NCBI RefSeq assembly: GCF_003115775.1
Contig: NZ_QEES01000002.1
Coordinates: forward strand, 1,984,001 to 2,048,000
Source of the DNA: Cellulomonas sp. WB94
GTDB lineage: Bacteria; Actinomycetota; Actinomycetes; Actinomycetales; Cellulomonadaceae
Reading direction: 5' to 3'
DNA length: 64,000 bases
Positions 55,138 through 64,000 of the stretch are shown here, piece after piece. Position 1 is the stretch's first letter. The number at the start of each line of letters is the position of its first letter. The notes under the pieces were generated by a model. The model had not been told where the DNA came from. It made no database searches and saw only the letters and a list, made by a program, of their open reading frames with translations. The position numbers and the translations under genes are program-made.

Positions 55138-55917
55138 GTGACCTTTGAGACTTCCCCCGTGCCCGCCACCCCGGGCCCTCGCGTCGTGACCGTCGTCCAG
55201 CAGGACGCCAACGTCCCGCTGGACATGTTCGAGGAGTGGCTGGACGGGGTCGAGCTCCGCACGATCCACACGTATGCGGGCGAGGAGGTCCCGGTCGACC
55301 CGACCGAGGTCGGCGACGGCCTCATCGTGCTCGGCGGGGAGATGAGCGCGGTGGACGACGTCGTCGCGCCCTGGCTGCCCGCGACGCGCAACCTGCTGGC
55401 CGCGGCGTCCGCGTCCGGTGTGCCGACGCTCGCGATCTGTCTCGGCGCGCAGATGTTAGCGCTCGCCCGCGGGGGGCGGCTGCAGGTCGCGGCGCCTCCC
55501 GGGATCGAGGCCGGCGTCATCGACGTGCAGTGGCGTCCCGAGGCGGTCGGCGACGTGCTGCTCGGCGGGCTGCTCGACCTGACGGTCGCCGAGGAGCGGC
55601 GCAGCACCCCGATGCCGAGCATGCACGCGGACGCGGTCGTCGACCTGCCGCGCGGTGCGACCTGGCTCGCGTCGTCGGCGATGTACCCGTACCAGGCGTT
55701 CCGGATCGGGTCGGCCTGGGGCGTTCAGTTCCACCCCGAGGCGGGCACCGAGCTGCTCGCGACATGGGCGGACGGGGACGACACCGTCGACACGGCCGAG
55801 GTCCGCGACGCGTACGCGAGCCGTGCCGACCAGCTCGGGGACGCGGGGCGCCGGATCGCGCAGGCGTTCGTGGACCTGGTCAATGAGAGCGCGGTCACTG
55901 GCGCGGCGCTCGTCTGA
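55138..55917 (+). CDS. Class I glutamine amidotransferase
   Basis: 259 aa. GATase-1 fold: GGEMSAVDDVVAPWL oxyanion region, nucleophile Cys in LAICLGAQMLALA, and catalytic His and Glu in WGVQFHPEAG. It stands alone, so it probably makes ammonia for, or hydrolyses, an unknown acceptor (GMP-synthase-like or YvdE/PuuD-type). GTG 55138 has TACCGT (55126-55131) 6 nt upstream: a leaderless start. An inverted repeat CGGTAC-N6-GTACCG (55113-55130) overlaps that -10. Confidence 0.9.
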   Translation: MTFETSPVPATPGPRVVTVVQQDANVPLDMFEEWLDGVELRTIHTYAGEEVPVDPTEVGDGLIVLGGEMSAVDDVVAPWLPATRNLLAAASASGVPTLAICLGAQMLALARGGRLQVAAPPGIEAGVIDVQWRPEAVGDVLLGGLLDLTVAEERRSTPMPSMHADAVVDLPRGATWLASSAMYPYQAFRIGSAWGVQFHPEAGTELLATWADGDDTVDTAEVRDAYASRADQLGDAGRRIAQAFVDLVNESAVTGAALV

Positions 55918-55992
55918 GCGTCCAGCCCGAGCCGGGCAGCCGTCGCGGCGACCCCTGCGGCCCCGCCCGCCGGCCCCGCCCGCCCGGCTCGC

Positions 55993-57672
55993 TCAGTCGG
56001 TGACGAGGTCCTCGGCGTCGACGATCGTGTACGCGTAGCCCTGCTCCGCGAGGAACCGCTGGCGGTGCGCCGCGAAGTCCTGGTCGACCGTGTCCCGCGC
56101 GACCACCGCGTAGAAGTGCGCCGTCCGGCCGTCGCCCTTGGGCCGCAGGAGCCGACCGAGGCGCTGCGCCTCCTCCTGGCGTGACCCGAACGACCCCGAC
56201 ACCTGGATCGCGACCGAGGCCTCCGGCAGGTCGATCGAGAAGTTCGCGACCTTGCTCACGACGAGCTTGGTGATCTCGCCGGTCCGGAACGCGTCGTACA
56301 GCCGCTGACGCTCGGGGACCGTCGTCGACCCCGTGATGAGGTCGGCGTTCAGGTGGGCGGCGAGCTCCTCGAGCTGGTCGATGTACTGCCCGATGACCAG
56401 GGTCGGCTCGCCCTCGTGCTTCGCGACGAGCTGCTCGACGACGTGATTCTTGCCCGGTGCCGTCGCCGCGAGCCGGTAGCGGTCCTCGGGCTCGGCGGTC
56501 GCGTAGATCATGCGGTCCCGCTCGGGCATCGTGAGGCGGACCTCGACGCAGTCGGCCGGCGCGATGTAGCCCTGGGCCTCGATGTCCTTCCAGGGGGCGT
56601 CGAACCGCTTGGGGCCGATGAGGCTGAACACCTCGTCCTCACGACCGTCCTCGCGCACGAGCGTCGCGGTCAGGCCGAGCCGGCGCCGGGCCTGCAGGTC
56701 GGCGGTCATGCGGAAGATCGGCGCGGGCAGCAGGTGGACCTCGTCGTAGATGACCAGGCCCCAGTCGCGGGCGTCGAGCAGCTCGAGGTGCGTGTAGACG
56801 CCCTTCCGCTTGGTCGTCATCACCTGGTACGTCGCGATCGTGACCGGACGGACCTCCTTGCGGGCACCCGAGTACTCGCCGATCTCGTCGTCGGTCAGCG
56901 ATGTCCGCTTGAGCAGCTCGTCGCGCCACTGCCGCGCGCTCACGGTGTTGGTGACGAGGATGAGCGTCGTCGTCTGCGATCGGGCCATCGCCCCCGCGCC
57001 CACGAGCGTCTTGCCGGCGCCGCAGGGCAGCACGATGACGCCCGAGCCGCCGTGCCAGAAGCCCTCGATCGCCTGGTTCTGGTACGGGCGCAGGTCCCAG
57101 GGGCGCGGCTCGCCGTCCTTGTCGGGGTTCGAGGCGCCCGCGGTGTCGAGCGAGATCGCGTGGGCCTCTCCGTCGACGTAGCCCGCGAGGTCCTCGGCGG
57201 GCCAGCCGAGCTTGAGCAGCACCTGCTTGAGGTGGCCGCGCTCGCTCGGGTGCACGATCACGTCGGTGTCGTCGAGGCGCGCACCGAGCAGGCCGGCGCT
57301 GCGCTTGGACCGCATGACCTCCATGAGGACGGCCTTGTCGAGCGCGTGCAGGACCAGCCCGTGCACCGGGTCCTGGACGAGCTGCAGGCGCCCGTACCGC
57401 GACATCGTCTCGGCGATGTCGATGAGGAGCGCGTGCGGGACGGGGTACCGCGAGTGCTCGAGCAGCACGCTGACGACCTGCTCGGCGTCGTGGCCCGCGG
57501 CGCGCGCGTTCCACAGCCCCAGCGGGGTCAGCCGATAGGTGTGGACGTGCTCGGGGGCCCGTTCGAGCTCGGCGAACGGCGCGATCGCGCGCCGGCAGGC
57601 CTCCGCCTGGTCGTGGTCGACCTCGAGCAGGAGCGTCTTGTCGCTCTGCACGATCAGCGGGCCGTCAGTCAT
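55993..57672 (-). CDS. XPB-like DNA repair helicase (ERCC3 family)
   Basis: 559 aa. Superfamily 2 helicase: N-terminal damage-recognition domain, Walker A LPCGAGKTLVG, DEVH in VIYDEVHLLPAP, motif III LTATLVRED, thumb-like insert and motif VI QEEAQRLGRLLRPKGDG. Archaeal and bacterial XPB enzymes unwind DNA around lesions. ATG 57672 has GAGGAG upstream and overlaps the end of the large partner gene by 8 nt, so the two are coupled. Confidence 0.96.
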   Translation of the reverse strand: MTDGPLIVQSDKTLLLEVDHDQAEACRRAIAPFAELERAPEHVHTYRLTPLGLWNARAAGHDAEQVVSVLLEHSRYPVPHALLIDIAETMSRYGRLQLVQDPVHGLVLHALDKAVLMEVMRSKRSAGLLGARLDDTDVIVHPSERGHLKQVLLKLGWPAEDLAGYVDGEAHAISLDTAGASNPDKDGEPRPWDLRPYQNQAIEGFWHGGSGVIVLPCGAGKTLVGAGAMARSQTTTLILVTNTVSARQWRDELLKRTSLTDDEIGEYSGARKEVRPVTIATYQVMTTKRKGVYTHLELLDARDWGLVIYDEVHLLPAPIFRMTADLQARRRLGLTATLVREDGREDEVFSLIGPKRFDAPWKDIEAQGYIAPADCVEVRLTMPERDRMIYATAEPEDRYRLAATAPGKNHVVEQLVAKHEGEPTLVIGQYIDQLEELAAHLNADLITGSTTVPERQRLYDAFRTGEITKLVVSKVANFSIDLPEASVAIQVSGSFGSRQEEAQRLGRLLRPKGDGRTAHFYAVVARDTVDQDFAAHRQRFLAEQGYAYTIVDAEDLVTD

Positions 57673-60370
57673 GCGTCTCCTCGGTGGGGTCCAGCGGGTC
57701 CGGCTCGACCCGGGCGACGGACGCGATGCGGTGCACCGCGACGGTCAGCTCGGAGTCACGCGCGGGGTCGAGCGCTCGCAGTCGCCCGGCCTCGAGCCGG
57801 AGCGGACGTACGCGCCGTCGCTGCGGGACACCATGGGCGTCCACGAGCTCGAGCCACACGTCAGTGCGGTCCTCGACGGCCTCGCGTAGCAGTCCCAACG
57901 CCGCGACGGGGTCTGCTGTTCCGCCGGACGTCGGGGAGGTCGAGCGGCGTGCGGGTGCGCGGTGGCCGGCGCCGCCGCCGGAGCCCCCACCAGCGGTCCG
58001 TGCGCGGCCGTCGACGGGCGCGGCCACGTCACGGCCCGCGTCGTCGCCGCCGGCTCCCGAGCCGATGGCGTCCCCGGCGGCCGCACCGGTGCGGGCTGCC
58101 CGGGCGGCAGTCGCGGCGGCGTCGGCCTCGTCCGCCCGGGTGCGTGCGGCGACCCGGTGCGCCTCACGGTCGGCGAGCTGCGCCTCCAGGTCCGCCTGCT
58201 GCGCGAGCTCGGCCCGCCGCAGCTCGGGGACGAGGGCGGCGACCCGTGCTGCGCGGGCGACAGCGCTCTGGGCCGCGTCGTCGGGCGGCGTGACGAGGCC
58301 CCGCCGCGGCCGGCGCGTGACGCGGCGGATCACCCGCTCGGCGTGCACGATCTGCCCGTCCGGGCCCTCGGCGACGGGGGCGAGCCCGCGCTCCCGCAGG
58401 GCCGCGAGCAGCTCGCGGGTCGAGACCTGGGCAGCCAGGACGGTCGGGGCCAGGCGCACGAGGCCGAGGGCCGCGAGCCGGGGGTCCTCGACGAGGCCCG
58501 CGAGGAGCGCAGGGTCCTCGGCACGCACGTAGCTCGACGCGGCGCCGGCCCGCAGCCGGCCGTGCCTGCGCGCGGCGTCCCGCACGAGGTAGTCGAGCGG
58601 CTGGGGGATGCCGCCCCGGGAGTGCGCGGCCAGGTCGGCGAGCAGCTCGTCGGCGGTCGTCCCGGCGTCGAGCGCCGCGCGCACGCTCTCGGGCGTGAAC
58701 CGGACGGTCAGGGCGCCGCCGCGGGACTCGACCCGGGCGGCGCGCTCGATGAGCGCCTCGAGCTCGGGGGAGGGGCGGCCCGGGACGACCCCGGTGAGGT
58801 CGCCCTGCAGCAGGATCTCGTCGACCGCGTCCGCGAGCCCCGCGCGCAGCGCCGCGGCCACGTCGTCCGCATCCGGCTGCGCGTGCGCCCCCACGGCAGC
58901 GGAGGTCGCCGGGCGTGCCCGCCGGCCGGTCCGAGAGCTCGCGGTCGTGGCGATCTCGTCGAGCGGACGCAGGTCCGGGAGCAGCGCGCGACCCGCAGGG
59001 GACAGTGCACCCGCGGCCACGACCCCGAGGAACCCGGCCTCGTGGAGCGTCGCCGCGACCGCCGCGGCCGGCGGGAGGGCGCGCGGTGTCCGCCAGGCGA
59101 GCTGCTCGCTGACCTGCGCGACCGTGAGCGCTGCTCCCGGCTCGGCGTCTGCGAGCACGCCGAGCACCGACGCGCGCAGGCGGGGTGCCCACGGCCGGGT
59201 CAGCTCGGGGTCGAGCGCGGCCCGCACGGTCCCGCGGTCGTCCCGGGTGCCGACCATCCAGGCGGTCCGGGTCGTCGTGAGCCACGTCCGGGCGAGCAGC
59301 GCCCACCGGACGGACAGCTCGGCCGTCAGCCAGTCGTCCACCGCGAGCGTCGGCGCGAACGACGGGACCTCCTCGCGGTCGTCGGCCACGAGGCCCGCGG
59401 CGCCGGCGAGCTCGACGACGAACGCCGTGTCGGCCTCCTCCGTCTCGAGCTGCGCTGCGAGCTTGCGCAGCTCACGCACACCCAGCCCGCCCGTCCGCAG
59501 GACCGGAGCCGGCTCGATCTCCCAGGTCCGCACGAGCGAGGCGACGAGCCGGACCGTGCGCTGCGCGGCCATGGCGGACTCGCCGGCGACGAGCTCGAGC
59601 GGGTGGCGCACGTCGGCCGGGGCCGCGGGCGGTCGGTGCAGCTCGGCGTGCGTCCGGCCCGAACGCAGCGTCAGCGCGACCTCACGCGGGAGCAGCACGT
59701 GGCGGGAGTCGCCGGGGATCAGCAGCCCGTGCGTCAGGAGCCACTGCACGGCGTCCCGCGCGGGGGTGCGCGGCGCGGGCAGCAGGCCGACCGGCGGACC
59801 CCACATGAGCGCGTCGAGGACCTGACGGGCGCCGGGAGGAGCGTCGGCGAGGGCGTCGTCCAGAACGAGCGGTGCGGGCTGGGCCGGGGTGGCCCCGGAG
59901 CCTCGCGCGGCCGACGCCGGTCCGCCCGCGACGGTGCCGACCGGCGGGAGCCCGGCGGGATACGGACCGAGCAGCTCGGCGAGACCGGGTGCGGCGAGCA
60001 GCCCCCGGCCCGCGGTGGAGCCGGTGACCGGCTCGTCGTCCAGCCGCACGAGCAGGAGGCTGACCGCGCGAGCGAGCGCGGCGTCGACGAGCTCGCGGTC
60101 GGCGTCCGAGCTGGCTCCGACCGCCCGAGCGACGCTGTCGGCCGTGAGCGGGACGTCGTCGTCGTGCAGCGCGACCACCGCCTCGACGACCTGCAGCACG
60201 ACCGCGTCCACGCTGCCGAGCGCGCGCTCGAGGCTCGCCCGGCTGGTGGCCCGCGCCGCGAGCGAGGACAGCGTGGAAGGTGACGGGGAGGCCAGGTCAG
60301 GGCGGCGCAGCAGCAGCGCGACGAGCTCGTCGTCGCTGCGACTGCGCAGGTCCTCGCTGAAAGTGGCCAT
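57665..60370 (-). CDS. Large helicase-associated protein, XPB partner
   Basis: 901 aa. Matches the actinobacterial helicase-associated (helicase C-terminal domain-like) proteins that precede XPB: repeated winged-helix modules early (DDELVALLLRRPDLA, LTADSVARAVGAS), a middle Ala/Leu-rich helical region, and a C-terminal stretch before the acidic end (VTRRPRRGLVTPPDD). No Walker motifs. Probably a scaffold or DNA-binding subunit. ATG 60370 has TATCGT (60383-60378) 7 nt upstream, so the mRNA is leaderless. Divergent from the cold-shock gene. Confidence 0.88.
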   Translation of the reverse strand: MATFSEDLRSRSDDELVALLLRRPDLASPSPSTLSSLAARATSRASLERALGSVDAVVLQVVEAVVALHDDDVPLTADSVARAVGASSDADRELVDAALARAVSLLLVRLDDEPVTGSTAGRGLLAAPGLAELLGPYPAGLPPVGTVAGGPASAARGSGATPAQPAPLVLDDALADAPPGARQVLDALMWGPPVGLLPAPRTPARDAVQWLLTHGLLIPGDSRHVLLPREVALTLRSGRTHAELHRPPAAPADVRHPLELVAGESAMAAQRTVRLVASLVRTWEIEPAPVLRTGGLGVRELRKLAAQLETEEADTAFVVELAGAAGLVADDREEVPSFAPTLAVDDWLTAELSVRWALLARTWLTTTRTAWMVGTRDDRGTVRAALDPELTRPWAPRLRASVLGVLADAEPGAALTVAQVSEQLAWRTPRALPPAAAVAATLHEAGFLGVVAAGALSPAGRALLPDLRPLDEIATTASSRTGRRARPATSAAVGAHAQPDADDVAAALRAGLADAVDEILLQGDLTGVVPGRPSPELEALIERAARVESRGGALTVRFTPESVRAALDAGTTADELLADLAAHSRGGIPQPLDYLVRDAARRHGRLRAGAASSYVRAEDPALLAGLVEDPRLAALGLVRLAPTVLAAQVSTRELLAALRERGLAPVAEGPDGQIVHAERVIRRVTRRPRRGLVTPPDDAAQSAVARAARVAALVPELRRAELAQQADLEAQLADREAHRVAARTRADEADAAATAARAARTGAAAGDAIGSGAGGDDAGRDVAAPVDGRARTAGGGSGGGAGHRAPARRSTSPTSGGTADPVAALGLLREAVEDRTDVWLELVDAHGVPQRRRVRPLRLEAGRLRALDPARDSELTVAVHRIASVARVEPDPLDPTEETHD

Positions 60371-60440
60371 CCGCACAACGATACGTGCGCGGGGTGGCGG
60401 GTCGGGACCGCGCGCGACCACGCGGAGCACCCGCGCCGGG

Positions 60441-60446
60441 TAGCCT
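60441..60446 (+). promoter_or_regulatory. -10 box of the cold-shock gene
   Basis: TAGCCT at 60441-60446 gives a start near 60453 and a leader of about 45 nt before GTG 60497. Confidence 0.45.
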
Positions 60447-60496
60447 TGACTGGTACGACGTGCACCGTCACATCCATCGACACATCTGGGGTTGCA

Positions 60497-60880
60497 GTGC
60501 CCACCGGCAAGGTCAAGTGGTTCGACACCGAGCGCGGCTTCGGATTCATCGCCAGCGACGAGGGTGACGAGGTGTTCCTGCATGCGTCCGCGCTGCCGGC
60601 CGGAGCAGCCCCGCCGAAGCCCGGCGCGAAGGTCGAGTTCGGCGTCGCCGACGGTCGCCGCGGTCCGCAGGCCCTGGCCGTCAAGATCCTCGACCCGGTC
60701 CCGTCGGTCGCGAAGGCTGCGCGAAAGCCGGCCGACGACATGGTGATCATCGTCGAGGACCTCATCAAGGTGCTCGACAAGGTCGGCAACGACCTGCGCC
60801 GCGGCCGCTACCCGGAGAAGGCCCAGGGCGAGAAGTACGCGTCGCTCCTGCGCGCTGTCGCCGAGAGCTTCGAGGCGTGA
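60497..60880 (+). CDS. Cold-shock domain protein with C-terminal extension
   Basis: 127 aa. The first 65 residues are a cold-shock domain with RNP1 KGFGFI-type ERGFGFIAS and RNP2-type EVFLHASAL. The remaining 60, MVIIVEDLIKVLDKVGNDLRRGRYPE, form a helical extension typical of an actinobacterial Csp subgroup. It binds single-stranded RNA/DNA. GTG 60497 begins VPTGKVKWFD, the family's usual start. Its stop overlaps the DUF3027 start (GTGA). Confidence 0.94.
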   Translation: MPTGKVKWFDTERGFGFIASDEGDEVFLHASALPAGAAPPKPGAKVEFGVADGRRGPQALAVKILDPVPSVAKAARKPADDMVIIVEDLIKVLDKVGNDLRRGRYPEKAQGEKYASLLRAVAESFEA

Positions 60881-61956
60881 GCGTGGCAGCCGCGACGAAG
60901 GACGCCGTCCTCACCTCCGCCGTCGACCTCGCGCGTCAGTTCGCGGTCGAGCTCGCCGAGCACCCGTCCGACGTCGGGGAGTACCTCGGCGCGGTCGCCG
61001 ACGGCGAACGGCTCGTCTCGCACCGGTTCGCGTGCGCCGCGACCGGCTACCAGGGCTGGCAGTGGACCGTCACTGTCGCTCGCGTCCCGCGCGGTCGCAT
61101 CGCCACGGTGTGCGAGGCCGTGCTGCTCCCCGGGGACGGCGCGATCCTCGCGCCCGAGTGGCTCCCGTGGTCCGAGCGGCTGCGTCCCGGCGACATCGGT
61201 CCGGGCGACGTCGTGCCGTTCCGCGCCGACGACCCGCGCCTCGAGCCGGGCTGGACGCCCACCGGGGACGACGAGCTGGACTCCGTGGCGATCGAGGAGC
61301 TCGCGCTCGCACGGGTCCGCATCCTGTCGCGCGACGGCCGCGACGCCGCCGCCACGCGCTGGTACACCGGCTCGCAGGGGCCGACGTCGGCCGGTGCGCT
61401 TGCGGCCGCCGACGCCTGCATGAGCTGCGGGTTCCTCGTCCCGCTGCAGGGGGCGCTCGGGACCGTCTTCGGCGTGTGCGCCAACGAGTGGTCGCCCGAC
61501 GACGGTCGCGTCGTGAGCCTCGACCACGGCTGCGGCGCCCACTCCGAGACCGACACCGAGCCGCACGCGAGCGACTGGCCCGAGTCGAGCGCCGCGATCG
61601 ACGACCTCGACATCGAGCTGGTGTCGCTCGGGTCGCCCGCGAACGCTGTCCCGGCCGAGGATGCAGCGGCCGGCGACGTCGCCGTCGTCGAGGCGCCCGT
61701 GGACGAGGCGCCCGTGGCGGAGGCTCTTGCTGACGAGGTGCCCGTCGTCGAGGCACCCGTGGAGGACGTTCCTGTTGGTGAGGCGCCTGCTGATGAGGTG
61801 CCCGCCGTCGAGGCACCTGTGGACGACGTGCCCGTGGACGACGTGCCCGTCGATGAGGCTCCTGCTGACGAGGCTTCTGCTGACGAGGCCTCTGCGGACG
61901 AGGCCCCGGCAGCTGACGCGCCGACCGACGACGAGTCGGCCGGGACGAGCCAGTAG
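60877..61956 (+). CDS. DUF3027 protein with acidic repeat tail
   Basis: 359 aa. DUF3027 occupies about residues 1-245: EHPSDVGEYLGAV, TGYQGWQWTVTVARVPR, LPWSERLRPGDIGPGD, and a Cys cluster (DACMSCGFL, VFGVCANE, DHGCGAHSE) that could bind zinc. The last 110 residues are an acidic low-complexity tail of near-pentapeptides such as VEAPV-DEAPV-DDVPV-DEAPA. GTG 60877 overlaps the cold-shock stop; the pair is conserved in actinobacteria. Function unknown. Confidence 0.9.
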   Translation: MSVAAATKDAVLTSAVDLARQFAVELAEHPSDVGEYLGAVADGERLVSHRFACAATGYQGWQWTVTVARVPRGRIATVCEAVLLPGDGAILAPEWLPWSERLRPGDIGPGDVVPFRADDPRLEPGWTPTGDDELDSVAIEELALARVRILSRDGRDAAATRWYTGSQGPTSAGALAAADACMSCGFLVPLQGALGTVFGVCANEWSPDDGRVVSLDHGCGAHSETDTEPHASDWPESSAAIDDLDIELVSLGSPANAVPAEDAAAGDVAVVEAPVDEAPVAEALADEVPVVEAPVEDVPVGEAPADEVPAVEAPVDDVPVDDVPVDEAPADEASADEASADEAPAADAPTDDESAGTSQ

Positions 61957-61958
61957 CC

Positions 61959-64000
61959 ATGACCCGTGACGCCTTCGGGACGGCGGCTCTTCGAGCGGCC
62001 GTCCTGGGGGCGTGGCGTGCCTCGCCCGCCCGGCTGCGCGAGGACGCCAACACCGAGGAGGACCATGCTCGCGGGTACTACCGCGACCGGGTGCTCGTCG
62101 AGCTGGCCCAGAACGCCGCGGACGCGGCCACCCGTGCCGGCGTGCCCGGACGGCTGCTGCTGAGGCTCGCGTCGACACCTGACGGCGAGGTGCTCATCGC
62201 GGCCAACACCGGCGAACCCCTCGACGACGCGGGGGTCGCGTCCCTCGCGTCGATGCGTGCGTCGGCCAAGCGCGACGACGGACCAGCCACGCCCGGGATC
62301 AGCACGCCCCACGGCCACGCCGGCCTGGGGGTCGTCGGACGGTTCGGGGTCGGGTTCGCGGCCGTGCGGGCAGTGGCGGACGAGGTGTCCGTGCTCTCGA
62401 CGTCGGGCGGGGTGCGGTTCTCCCTCGCCGACACCCAGGAGATGCTCGCCCGGGCGTCCGAGGAGAGTCCCGCCCTGGCCGACGAGGTGCGCCGACGCGA
62501 CGGTTCGCTGCCCGCGCTTCGCCTGCCGCTGCCTGCCGAGGGCACACCGCCGACGGGCTACGACACGGCCGTCGTCCTCGAGCTGCGCGACGAGGTCGCC
62601 GCCGACGAGGTGCGGACGCTGCTCGCCCAAGTCGGTGACCCGATGCTGCTCGCACTGCCCGGTCTCGTGGAGATCGTGGTCGAGGACGACACGGCCGAGC
62701 TCCCGGTCCGGCGCGTCGCGGACGTCGCCGAGCGCTGGCGCATCGCCTCCGCGCACGGCGAGCTCGACCTGGCGCTGCTCGCGGACCGACCCGTCGAGGA
62801 GCGGGGTTCGCGCGCCTGGCGCGTGACCTGGGCCGTCCCGCGCGCCGCCGACGGCTCGGCCGGCCGGGCCGTGAGCCCCGACGACTACTGGTCGGCCGCG
62901 TCCAACGACCCGGCGCACGCACCGCGGGCCTCCTGGCAACGCGTCGTGCACGCGCCGACCCCGACCGACGAGCCGTGCAGCGTGCCCGCCCTGCTCGTCG
63001 CGACCCTGCCGCTCGACCCGACGCGGCGGCACGTGGCCGCCGGCTCCCTCACCGACGCCGTCCTCGACCATGCGGCCCGCGTGTACGCACGGCTCGCCGT
63101 CTCGGTCGCGGTGGACGGCGGCGACCCGCTCGACCTCGTGCCCACGGGGCTGCCGGCCGGCGCGCTCGACGGTGCGCTGCGCGAGCGGATCGTGGAACGC
63201 CTCGCGTGCACCGCGCTCCTCGCCCCGGCCGCGCCGACCCCCGAGCGCGAGCCCGGTCGGGCGGACGCGGAGAACCCGGTCTTCCGCACCGGGACCGGCG
63301 CGTTCGACCCGGCGAACCCCCTGCCGGACGACGAGTCGGACGGAGCGGGTCGGATCGACGTGTCCGGCGCCGCGGAGATCGGCCAGGTCGACCCCGACTC
63401 GCTCGTCGAGCCGCGGCGCGCGGTCGCCGTCGTCGGGGCCATCGGACGCGATCCCGTGGCGGTCGGTGCCCTCGCTCTGCGCGCGTCGGGCCTCGTGCGG
63501 CTCGCGCCCGGGACCGAGGCGGCCGCGCGCACCCTCGGCGTCGAGCTGCGCGAGCTGGCCGACCTTGTCGAAGAGCTCCCCGCGATGCACTCCGGGCCGC
63601 CCGAGGAGTGGCGTGACCTGTACGCCGCGCTCGAGCCCGCGGCGACCGACGCGTCGGTGCGCGAGGCCCTGGGGTCGCTGCCCGTGCCGCTCGCAGACGG
63701 GCGGATGGTCCGGGGACCGCGCGGCCTGGTGCAGCTGCCCGCCGAGGATGTCGACGCCGCACAGAGTGACGCCGATGGGAGCGACTCCGATGGTCGCGCC
63801 ACCGATCGTGACGGCACCGAGCCCGGCCCGGACGCGTCGGCGGCCGGCGGCTGGACGGGCACCGGCGTCCTGGACGTCCTGGCGCGGTGGGGACTGCGTG
63901 TCGTGCACCCCGCGGCCCAGCACCCGCTGCTCACCCAGCTCGGTGCCGAGGAGGTCGACGCGGCCGGGCTCCTGCGGCACGCGGCCGTGCGCCAGGCGGT
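61959..64000 (+). CDS. Sacsin-type N-terminal ATPase domain protein, 3' truncated by the window
   Basis: 680 codons, open to the end of the window. The GHKL/Hsp90-like ATPase region is N-terminal: ELAQNAADAATRAG (N-box Asn with the Mg ligand), AANTGEPLDDAGV (Asp-x-Gly-like), and GLGVVGRFGVGFAAV. Beyond residue 250 the sequence is not like Hsp90; it resembles large actinobacterial sacsin N-terminal ATPase-like proteins. Probably chaperone-like or a DNA/RNA-linked ATPase. ATG 61959 lies 2 bp after the DUF3027 stop. Confidence 0.85.
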   Translation, partial: MTRDAFGTAALRAAVLGAWRASPARLREDANTEEDHARGYYRDRVLVELAQNAADAATRAGVPGRLLLRLASTPDGEVLIAANTGEPLDDAGVASLASMRASAKRDDGPATPGISTPHGHAGLGVVGRFGVGFAAVRAVADEVSVLSTSGGVRFSLADTQEMLARASEESPALADEVRRRDGSLPALRLPLPAEGTPPTGYDTAVVLELRDEVAADEVRTLLAQVGDPMLLALPGLVEIVVEDDTAELPVRRVADVAERWRIASAHGELDLALLADRPVEERGSRAWRVTWAVPRAADGSAGRAVSPDDYWSAASNDPAHAPRASWQRVVHAPTPTDEPCSVPALLVATLPLDPTRRHVAAGSLTDAVLDHAARVYARLAVSVAVDGGDPLDLVPTGLPAGALDGALRERIVERLACTALLAPAAPTPEREPGRADAENPVFRTGTGAFDPANPLPDDESDGAGRIDVSGAAEIGQVDPDSLVEPRRAVAVVGAIGRDPVAVGALALRASGLVRLAPGTEAAARTLGVELRELADLVEELPAMHSGPPEEWRDLYAALEPAATDASVREALGSLPVPLADGRMVRGPRGLVQLPAEDVDAAQSDADGSDSDGRATDRDGTEPGPDASAAGGWTGTGVLDVLARWGLRVVHPAAQHPLLTQLGAEEVDAAGLLRHAAVRQA

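Noticed and set aside
61047-63980. Open minus-strand frame opposite DUF3027 and the sacsin-type gene
   Set aside because: Antisense shadow; the plus strand carries recognisable domains and normal starts throughout.

Overview
The window is very GC-rich, almost fully coding DNA from an actinobacterium. The best fit is the Micrococcales, near Cellulomonas; this is an inference from gene content and style, not a database result. Supporting signs are CarD, actinobacterial families such as DUF3263, DUF3027, DUF4031 and DUF4032, a WXG100 protein, an actinobacterial-type CysS, HrcA/CIRCE sites of the TTGCACTC type, many GTG starts, ATGA/GTGA operon overlaps, and many leaderless starts in which a TANNNT -10 box lies 6-8 nt before the start codon.

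Layout. 1-2661: the tail of pstB, a lipoprotein, then carD-ispD-ispF. 2511-18950: a block of accessory genes. It holds an EamA exporter with a LysR regulator, an MDR oxidoreductase, an arabinoside uptake and hydrolysis operon (binding protein, two permeases, GH127) with a divergent LacI repressor, a lactone oxidase facing a TetR-MFS-PLP enzyme operon, an AT-richer gene with a nuclease-like domain, and an ABM monooxygenase. 19102-21629: cysS-rlmB, which directly follow ispF in mycobacteria, so the accessory block appears to split an old housekeeping neighbourhood. 21693-24245: a DUF4032 protein and a MsmK/UgpC-type sugar ABC ATPase that could power the ATPase-less arabinoside transporter.

24448-34650: four tandem paralogous membrane-anchored PQQ-type beta-propeller proteins, each with its own leaderless promoter, downstream of otsA-otsB (trehalose synthesis); then a divergent Ser/Thr kinase with several membrane helices. 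34703-36297: a small membrane protein, a DsbA-like thiol oxidoreductase and tRNA-Thr(UGU). 36304-38526: a NarL-type response regulator, a small partner gene and a divergent histidine kinase broken by a one-base frameshift. 38856-41635: a SipW-like signal peptidase (Ser-His type) with three small exported proteins that share one Cys-containing beta-rich module. This is the best candidate for a poorly described system.

41691-51948: SGNH hydrolase, ung, DUF3263, a LytR_C protein, an FAD oxidoreductase, groEL under two CIRCE elements, DUF4031, WXG100, an HD hydrolase and an OmpR-type two-component system. 52028-64000: PspA/IM30, a TPM-domain protein, a class I amidotransferase, the XPB helicase with its large partner, a cold-shock protein with DUF3027, and the start of a sacsin/Hsp90-type ATPase that runs off the end. 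No CRISPR array, rRNA, insertion sequence or prophage was seen.
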